Positions 57,583 through 64,000 of a DNA stretch of 64,000 nt are shown here, piece after piece. The stretch is from assembly GCF_014905175.1 (NCBI RefSeq), contig NC_057791.1:9620492-9684491 (forward strand). Direction: 5' to 3'. Every line of letters starts with the position of its first letter. The stretch's first letter is position 1. This DNA is from Aphidius gifuensis (Eukaryota > Arthropoda > Insecta > Hymenoptera > Braconidae). The position numbers were made by a program, and so were the translations under genes. The notes beneath the pieces are model-generated. The model was not told where the DNA came from. It saw only the letters and a list, made by a program, of their open reading frames with translations, and did not search any database.

Positions 57583-57797
57583 GTGTAAACATCTTTAGGC
57601 GCGGGTGCCAGTTGGCGTAAAATGAGAAAACCAAAAAAAGCGCGTCATATCCTTTGACGGATGTTAGCCTGACTCCATTACTATAATATGCGCAATAGTA
57701 GATTATGTATAGTATAATAGGTTATCCAGCGGTCGGTAACTGTTACCATGAGGCAATTTGAAATATTAATGAATTGGGAGATGTCATTTATAAGTGG
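57583..57797 (-). repeat. Dispersed repeat, uninterrupted copy
   Basis: Reverse complement of the outer parts of 34280-35090, without the internal MITE. Begins GATGTGTAAACATCTTTAGG and ends near GGGAGATGTCATTTATAA. It immediately adjoins the palindromic MITE at 57798. Confidence 0.8.
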
Positions 57798-57937
57798 AAA
57801 ATAGTACATTGCTTTACTAGGGTGTAAGGCTGATGATACTCGCACGATTTTGAGGCAACGCTGTGCATGTGACGAGCAAAGCCTCAATATCGTAAGAGTC
57901 ATCAGCATTACACCCGTGTGAAGCATACTATTTTTTG
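57798..57937. repeat. Palindromic MITE, AAAATAGTA family, copy 1
   Basis: AAAATAGTACATTGC at the left, GCATACTATTTTTT at the right; interior arms GCTGATGATACTCGCACGAT and ATCGTAAGAGTCATCAGC flank TTGAGGC...GCCTCAA. Same outer ends as 61137-61362 but a different interior. Confidence 0.75.
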
Positions 57938-58023
57938 CCATAAGTACTTGAAAGAGACTACAAAATAATTAGACCATTTGATATTAATTACGATCAAGAA
58001 ATACGTGGGGCCGTAATGCGGGT

Positions 58024-58060
58024 CCAGGGCGAGCAGCCCTGGCGGGTTCGAAGGGCAGAG
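58024..58060. other. GC-rich hairpin with GGGTTCGAAGGGC
   Basis: CCAGGGC, a 5-base loop, GCCCTGG, then CGGGTTCGAAGGGCAG. The GGTTCGAA word resembles a tRNA/SINE B box, but no A box or cloverleaf can be drawn, so no tRNA is called. Confidence 0.35.
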
Positions 58061-58126
58061 GCACAAATATCACACCGTCATACAATGTTTAGTTGTGTTG
58101 GTGGTTTCCCATTAAAAATTAAAAAA

Positions 58127-58198
58127 ATAATGTGTAGTTTTTCATTTTACGCATTATTCCAGTCAAAACAATGTGTAAAATGAAAAACTACACATTAT
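58127..58198. repeat. 72-bp palindrome
   Basis: ATAATGTGTAGTTTTTCATT with its inverted copy AATGAAAAACTACACATTAT around a short loop. A degenerate MITE or hairpin of unknown role. Confidence 0.75.
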
Positions 58199-58404
58199 TT
58201 TTATTAATGTGTATATTGAAAACTTTACACATGAAAATACGGGTGTAATGTAGTCTTTTTTAAGTACGAATGCTAAAAAATATGTTTTCAATAAAAATAC
58301 AAAATCACTTTATTTTATATTTGGAAAAAATCTCAAGTAAATTTAAAATATATATCTATTTGGACGGACATAATCGAAATTGTTTTAAAATTTACTTTTC
58401 GATT

Positions 58405-60283
58405 GGGGTACAAAAGTTCCAAAATGAAAGTTCCAATCAAAAAGGTCCAGACAAAAAGGTCCAAAAAAAAAGTCCCGAAAGAAAATAGTTCCAAAAAAAT
58501 ATAGTTCCAAAAAAATATAGTTCCAAAAAACAATTTTACAAATTAATTTTTACAAATTATTCAAAATCGTAAATTATGTGTATCTCTTTTTTTTTTAAAT
58601 TTTTTGGCCAAGAGAGAGTTGTCTCATCATTGTCTCCACATCAGCCTGCTCTTTTTGCATTTCACTCATAAAAGCATATAGGCTTGGATGATGACGTCCG
58701 ACAACAATGCGGAAACGATTATGCCACCCTTCTGATGCGTTATTCGTTCGCGATAACTGTCCCAAGGTCGTGTCGTATTGATTCCACAGTTTGGGGTCGT
58801 AACGTACCGCAACAGCTCTTCTTCTTCCACGAGCTGGTTTTCCACGAACATAAGTTACCTAATATAATTTAATGATATAATTATTATAATAATGAATAAT
58901 TTACAATATCGGAGAAACCTCAAAATAATCAGCCAATGGCATGAAATCATCGGGTATTTGTTCTGCGAAAATGTCAAAATATTCTGGTACTTCTGTGGTT
59001 GGAACAAAGGCCAATGCACACATCATTTGGGTTTCTTCTTTGATAGAGCGGTCATTTTCGTCATTGTATTGAACTTGAAGGCCGTGAGATTGTACATTCC
59101 GGAATACACTTTGACACAGATGGAATAAACATCCATGAATAATATCTCCAAAGTTCGTCTGAACAGCTTTGATGATAGCGAGTTTAAAATCTGACATAAT
59201 ATATTGCGGATGAGGTGCTGGAATTCCATATTCCACCATAGCTGCTAACGTCACGTCAAAAACTTTAGAATACCGCCCATTTACCATTTGAATAACTGAG
59301 CCCATGATGGAAAACAACTGCATAAAAATAATAGGAGCAGTTTTGAATGTACCATCTACGAACCATATTCGTGATTTTGAGAGAATTCTTAAATTTTCTG
59401 TTGTAGAAAAGACTAAGATTTTCCCACACTGTAGACTATAATTTGGATCTTCATACAAATTATAAATTGAAAAATTTTGATCATCCAGAGTATTCCGAAA
59501 CCTTTCAGGAATTTCATGGAGCTCATCAATAGTCTGGGGATTAGCTGGCATACCCTTTAAACGCTCACGCTGAATTCTTTTTCTAATGTCCTGTCTATCT
59601 GGTAGTTCAGCCAAGACAGTGGATGGAACGTCCTGCAAACGCCGCAAGACTTGCTCAGGAGGAGTCTCAGGGTGTTCTTTCGCATGATTTTTTATGCCGG
59701 CAATTATTTAAATACATATATATACCTCTTCCCGGTTGGGTGCATCTTTGTGATCACCTGCTTTGGCCCCTTTAGTAATATTGATTATCTCCCCCTCACT
59801 GATTGTCGTTGCACGCGCGGAACAACGCGATTTATTCTTGCATCTCCAATACGTCACATTATTATTACTGGAATGTTCATAATATAAAAAACCATCAAAA
59901 TGTAAATATGTTGTTCTTCCAGATTTGATTAACTCTGCCATTATTTTTCACTTGAAATTTTTAATATTAAATTTTAATATTAAATATTAAATTTAAAGAA
60001 AATATTAAATTTTAAATCATATTCATATGAATTTATCCACATAAAAAACGAGCGATAAATTTTAAATAAAAAAAGAATAAAGTTGACAGCCCTCACAATA
60101 AACAAATAAGAGAATAAATGAATTTATCAATTAATTATAATTTTAGAACTTTTGGCATTGGAAAAATAATAATTTTGGAACTTTTGGCATTGGAAAAATG
60201 ATATGTTGGAACTTTTAGCATTGGAAAAATAATAATTTTGGAACTTTCAGACTGGAACGAATGTTTAGGAACTTATGTATCCC
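58405..60283 (-). mobile_element. MULE DNA transposon
   Basis: The ends GGGGTACAAAAGTTCC and, inverted, GGGATACATAAGTTCC are followed on both sides by direct arrays of AGTTCCAAAAA / GGAACTTTTGGCATTGGAAA words (58430-58535 and 60145-60265). A MULE transposase with an intron lies inside. I could not see a clean 9-bp duplication (flanks TTTTCGATT and TACCGTTTA). It lies against a Copia relic on its right. Confidence 0.75.
58595..59941 (-). pseudogene. MULE transposase with FLYWCH finger, two exons, one in-frame stop
   Basis: Exon 1 is 59941-58919 and exon 2 is 58858-58595; the 60-bp intron has a GTTTCT donor and ATTAG acceptor and restores the frame. N-terminal FLYWCH zinc finger: FDGFLYYEH, YWRCKNKSRCSARATT. 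A TAA follows at 59708-59710, then LQDVPSTVLAELPDRQDIRK, the MULE core IWFVDGTFKTAPIIFMQLFS and YIMSDFKLAIIKAVQTNF, CLFHLCQSVFRNVQ, and exon 2 with RGRRRAVAVRYDPKLWNQYD, RTNNASEGWHNRF and HHPSLYAFM. About 428 codons, normal length. Only one nonsense codon separates it from an intact gene. Confidence 0.87.
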
Positions 60284-60560
60284 TACCGTTTAAATTCGTG
60301 TTAGAGATGGTAAAATTATTAAAGCTAAGTCTCATGGCTTTATTAGCATTCTATGCTTAGTTAGTAACAAATGGATAGAGAAAAATCTTGATAATGTGCA
60401 AAAATTAAAGTATAATTTGTTTTCTGCAAGTGCAATTTTAAATAAAGGCTATCAAACTTCAGCAAGCAGAGACAGATGGGTATTCACAAAAGATGGATAT
60501 ATTGTTGCAGTAGGAGTCCCTGAAGGCAACTTATTTATTATGAAGTTTAATGATTATTTA
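60284..60560 (+). pseudogene. Copia gag-preintegrase fragment
   Basis: The plus strand reads DGKIIKAKSHGFISI, then NVQKLKYNLFSASAILNKGY, RWVFTKDGYIVAVGVPEGN and LFIMKF. This is the region between Copia protease and integrase (NVL.VP.L..NL.S...L...GY ... A......GLY.M). It begins exactly at the MULE edge and is separated from the integrase at 63060 by about 2.5 kb. Confidence 0.75.
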
Positions 60561-61136
60561 ATTGAATATGAATAAATTTATCGTTCTTTGAATTAACTTG
60601 AAAATGACATATAAATATAATACATTTTGGGCTAGTCTTATAATTAAAAAATTTTATACGACTTTGCATTAACCAAGAATTTTATATTGATATTACACAA
60701 GAAAAAAATAATAATTTTTTTGTATCAGATATTTATTAATTACATATTATATATTTATTTAGTGTTCTGTAGAAAAAAGTTAATATCTTTATATTATCTT
60801 TAGTAAATTATTAAATTATTAATTATCTGTTAAGCACAGAGTTTTTTTTGGGATTTTATATTTAACCAAAATTTTTATTCAGCTATTTAAAATATTTATA
60901 TATTTGTATTTAACGACGTCTCGTATTATTTTTATTTAAACAATTATAAATTACATCTTAAGGGATTTGGACGATTTTTTAAAACGAAGAGAGAGACAAC
61001 ATTTTTTCTCTGTTTTTTGTCTTTTTCGCACTCATAGAAATATTGTGTTTCTAGAAGTCATCCGCAAGAGGTCTCTAGTGATTTTTCAATAATCCCTCAT
61101 AAAAATCCATTTTTTCATACTTTAATTATTAATTGT
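60560..61136. other. AT-rich insert in the Copia relic
   Basis: AT-rich sequence with no reading frame or repeat structure that I can support. It separates the two parts of the Copia gene. Confidence 0.4.
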
Positions 61137-61362
61137 AAAATAGTACATTGTGATACAAGTGCAAAAAGCATTGGTTTATCAAGCGCGTTGAGTGAGACCT
61201 GAGATAGAGTGGAGAATAAGCAAGTGGTGCCACGAGGCGAAGGCGAGGCGAAGCCGAGCCAAGCCGAGAGACCTCTTGCTTATATCTCCACTCTATGTCA
61301 GGTCTCACTCAACGTGCGAGATACAACCAATGCTGTATGCATGAGTATCACATACTATTTTT
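61137..61362. repeat. Palindromic MITE, AAAATAGTA family, copy 2
   Basis: Outer ends AAAATAGTACATTGTGATAC and GTATCACATACTATTTTT. Long inner arms GTTGAGTGAGACCTGAGAT(A)GAGTGGAGA...AAGCAAG and CTTGCTTATATCTCCACTCT...AGGTCTCACTCAACG. The GC-rich tip (61230-61275) is a run of GGCGAAG/GCCGAG words. It can form a single hairpin of over 90 bp. Confidence 0.85.
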
Positions 61363-61898
61363 CCTAACATAGGCATATTATACACCACAAATCCATGTTA
61401 AATCAAATTATTGAATCCAGAAGAAAGAGTGTGGGGAATGGCTTGCCCCCCCCCCCACTCGAAAAAAAAAAATTTAGAGTTCAAACATAATTAATAATTT
61501 TTCAAATTCTTTTTATTGAAAGAAACAAACTGTTTGTTAAAATTACTAAATCTAAACTTTCACTGAACTTCCCTTTTTTTCCGAATTTCATAATACTAAT
61601 ATATTAATCATATACATTTTCTTTTATATTGTTCCAACAAACAAAAAATATTTTTTATTTTTTGGTCTCCAAAAAATTTAGTAGTAATAATTATTTATTT
61701 AATAAATACTAAAAATATTTATCTAATGAAAAAAAAAAAATAAAAATATAGTCAAGTCCTCCAAGGTGCACCCTAAGTGTTCCGTAGAATTTTTGATTTT
61801 TTTTCTTGTTGTTTGATTTGTTTTTTCATTTTATTGTAAAATAAATGACTATTTTTTTTGTTTTGTTTCATTTTCTAATGTTGTTTATTTCTGTTGTT
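61363..61898. other. AT-rich spacer
   Basis: Includes a C10 run at 61447-61458 and many poly-A/T runs; no gene seen. Confidence 0.4.
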
Positions 61899-62473
61899 TA
61901 ATAAAAAAAAAAATAAATGACCGAAAAATTTCAAAAAAATAACAGAAAGTCTACAGATGAAGCGTCATCGATTGAAACATTGCCGGAATCGATCTGTCTA
62001 TATTTGAAATTGGGCTCTATCGAAAAATGGGAATATCAAATTTAATAAGGCCCAAAAATTGAAAATAAATATGATAATAGCTTTTGGAAAAAAAAAAAAC
62101 ATAAATTTCATTTAACATCAACTAATTCAGTTCGGTGGTTCAAAAAATATCTTGCAAAAACAAATTCTGACACTATATTTCGTTTAATAAAAAAAAAAAT
62201 AAACGACCAAAAAATTTCAAAAAAATATCGTAGAGTCTACAGATGAAGCGTCGTCGATTCAATCATTGCCGGATCCGATCCGTCAATATTTGAAATTGGG
62301 CCCTGTCGAAAAATGGCACTATCACATCTGATAAGGCCTAAAAATTGAAAATAAATATGATGATTGCTTTTGGGAAAAAAAAAACATAAATTTCATTTAA
62401 CATCAACTAATTCGGTTCGGCAGTTCAAAAAATATCTTGCAAAAACAAATTCTGACACTACATTTTGTACGTC
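61899..62473 (+). repeat. 286-bp tandem duplication
   Basis: Two head-to-tail units with an exact 286-bp offset (GACC at 61919 and 62205). Shared blocks: GTCTACAGATGAAGCGTC, GATATTTGAAATTGGGC-like sequence and AAATTCTGACACTA. Differences are scattered single bases. No open frame. Confidence 0.9.
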
Positions 62474-62479
62474 AAGGGC

Positions 62480-63060
62480 GTAAACTTACAAATAAATAAA
62501 ATAAAGACGAAAAAAAAATTATTATGAGCATTATTTCAACCAAATCAAAGAAATATCAAAAAAAAAAAAAAAATACTCATCTAATTATTAATTGTTAATT
62601 GTAATTAGTTAATAATCAATTGTAATTAGTTAATTAGTTAATTGTTAATTAGTAATTAACAAGAACCAAAAATATTTCTTCAAAAATTATAAAAACAAAC
62701 ATAACTATGTAATAAATTAGTTTTTTGTTTGATAAAACTAGTTTTTGAATGTTATGTTAGGGCCAGTTAGATATAAATTGTAGATAATTGTGTGTGTGAG
62801 AGAAAATATGGCTGTCATCACAGTTACCAGAGTAACCACGCCATGAAATGGCGCCACTAAAAACTTCTACCGGGCCTTTTATTTATTACGCGCTTACATC
62901 AGCATTAAAACCAGCATTATCGTAGCCTACGCTTTGCACGACGTTTACTATAAAACAAAAACACACTAAAAAACAAAAACTAACTCTCGTAGGGACCAGT
63001 GTGATAATGCGCCACTTTAACGACGCACCAGCGTTCATTAAAATTGTGTTTAACATTCCT
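62480..63060. other. AT-rich spacer with short TTAATTAG repeats
   Basis: 62580-62665 consists of TTAATTGTTAATTAGT-type words. A more complex stretch at 62760-63010 (GGGCCAGTTAGATATAAATT, GAAATGGCGCCACTAAAA) is unassigned. Confidence 0.4.
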
Positions 63061-64000
63061 CAGTTAGGAAAAAGAAACATCACCAATGAAAGAAATACCA
63101 TCTGTACTACATTCTGTAATTGGAGCATCACGGAGCCTGGAAGCGTGGCATGAAAGCATTGGCTCATTATCATTACGATGATGTCAAAAGGTTTCTGGCT
63201 TCAAGAGGCGTCAAAACAACTGGACAACAAAGAGAATGCAAACCTTGTATAATTGGGAAGATGCATCGATCATTATACAAAGCACGTAAGTTTCAAACAA
63301 ACAATGTTGGTGATCTCATACATGCTGACGTATGTGGCAAAATGGAAACACCCTCATTGAATAATACAGAATACTTTTGACTATCTAAAGATGATTATTC
63401 TCATTATCACCACATTTATTTCTTGAAACAAAAGAGCGATGTCATCAAATGTTTCAAAAATTATTTGCTAATTGTCAAAAAGGAAACAGGTAGAGGCATC
63501 AGGTGCTTGAGAACTGACAGAGGTCTTAAATTCCTAAATCAAGAAATGAAGGCTATCACCTTTAAACATGGAATAAAGCATAAGAAGACTGTTGCCTATA
63601 CACCTGAGCAGAATGGAAAGGCTGAACGAGAGAATCGTATATTAGTTGAAGCTGCTTGAACAATTATACACAGCAAGAACTACTCGATGGAGTTGTGAGC
63701 TGAGGCACTCAACACTGTCTCATATGTACTAAATAGAACTGGTACGAGTTCAGTCAAAGGCAAGACTCCTTTTGAACTTTGGCACAACAAAAAGGCTGAA
63801 GTTGTTCATCTCGAATCGTTTGGGTCGCCTGTAATGGTCCATGTTCCAAAACAAAAACATAAAAAATGGGACAAGAAAGCTCAACAAGGCATCATGGTTG
63901 GCTATAGTGAAGGAACAAAAAGGTACAGGATTTCTTTTAAAGACCAAAATGTAATTGAGCATCATTGTGATGTCAAGTTTCTTGAAACTCCAGAGTCACC
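63060..64000 (+). pseudogene. Copia integrase, open at window edge
   Basis: A pre-integrase start LEAWHESIG, a frameshift, then YDDVKRFLASRGVKT with the zinc-finger half CKPCIIGKMHRSLY. The integrase core follows with LIHADVCGKMETPSLNNTEY, then a TGA at 63378-63380, DDYSHYHHIYFLKQKSDV, CLRTDRGLKFLNQEMKAI and AYTPEQNGKAERENRILVEA, another TGA, VSYVLNRTGTSSVKGKTPFE and FGSPVMVHVPKQKHKKWDKK. The D,D,E residues are recognisable. Three or more stops. It runs off the window end, so RT/RNase H may follow. Confidence 0.85.

Noticed and set aside
58024..58060. tRNA gene or SINE head
   Set aside because: Only a B-box-like GGTTCGAA is present; no A box, acceptor pairing or anticodon stem can be drawn.

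Overview
The window looks like a very AT-rich arthropod nuclear genome, most likely an insect; a hymenopteran parasitoid is a guess from the base composition and the mobile-element repertoire, not something proven here. There is no intact ordinary host gene. The 64 kb is an almost continuous graveyard of nested mobile elements, plus one broken copy of a host deubiquitinase gene (USP5-like).

Layout. 1-3.1 kb: AT-rich DNA ending in a hAT transposase relic. 3.1-13.2 kb: an EnSpm/CACTA-like DNA transposon with CACAGTAAAAA ends and a TA duplication. Its transposase gene is split by a 6,042-bp hAT element (4887-10928, exact 8-bp target duplication ATCATTAA). The hAT carries its own transposase and, divergently, a spliced BEN-domain coiled-coil gene. 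13.4-14.1 kb: an unassigned GC-richer island. 14.3-19.6 kb: a BEL/Pao retrotransposon relic, interrupted in gag by a hAT-type non-autonomous element (16230-19296, duplication GCCAGCAG), which itself contains a defective LTR element (16581-18983, duplication ACAT). 20.1-22.1 kb: a Helitron relic. 22.4-24.5 kb: foldbacks and MITEs. 24.9-26.5 kb: the USP5-like pseudogene, with introns, between two direct repeats. 28-29.2 kb: MITEs. 29.3-35.6 kb: a second EnSpm-like element (transposase plus a companion spliced gene).

36.0-40.9 kb: a Polinton/Maverick (minus strand) with integrase, a minor-capsid-type protein and a major capsid C-terminus. In the same array lie an IAP-like gene (BIR-BIR-RING), an envelope gene resembling baculovirus F/errantivirus Env, and an unrecognised ORF. 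All except the minor-capsid ORF and the unrecognised ORF are visibly broken. 40.9-48.8 kb: an Osvaldo-like Gypsy element with two LTRs and a tRNA-Lys-type primer site. 48.9-49.4 kb: a 30-bp minisatellite. 49.7-57.3 kb: rearranged pieces of a second, different Polinton lineage (core-type protein, protease, minor and major capsid, DNA polymerase B). 57.6-58.3 kb: MITEs. 58.4-60.3 kb: a MULE with a two-exon FLYWCH/MULE transposase. 60.3-64 kb: a Copia relic split by about 2.5 kb of repeats.

The most interesting points are the Polinton that has gathered an apoptosis inhibitor and a fusion-type envelope gene, so that its gene content looks virus-like, and the hAT transposon with a BEN-domain passenger gene.
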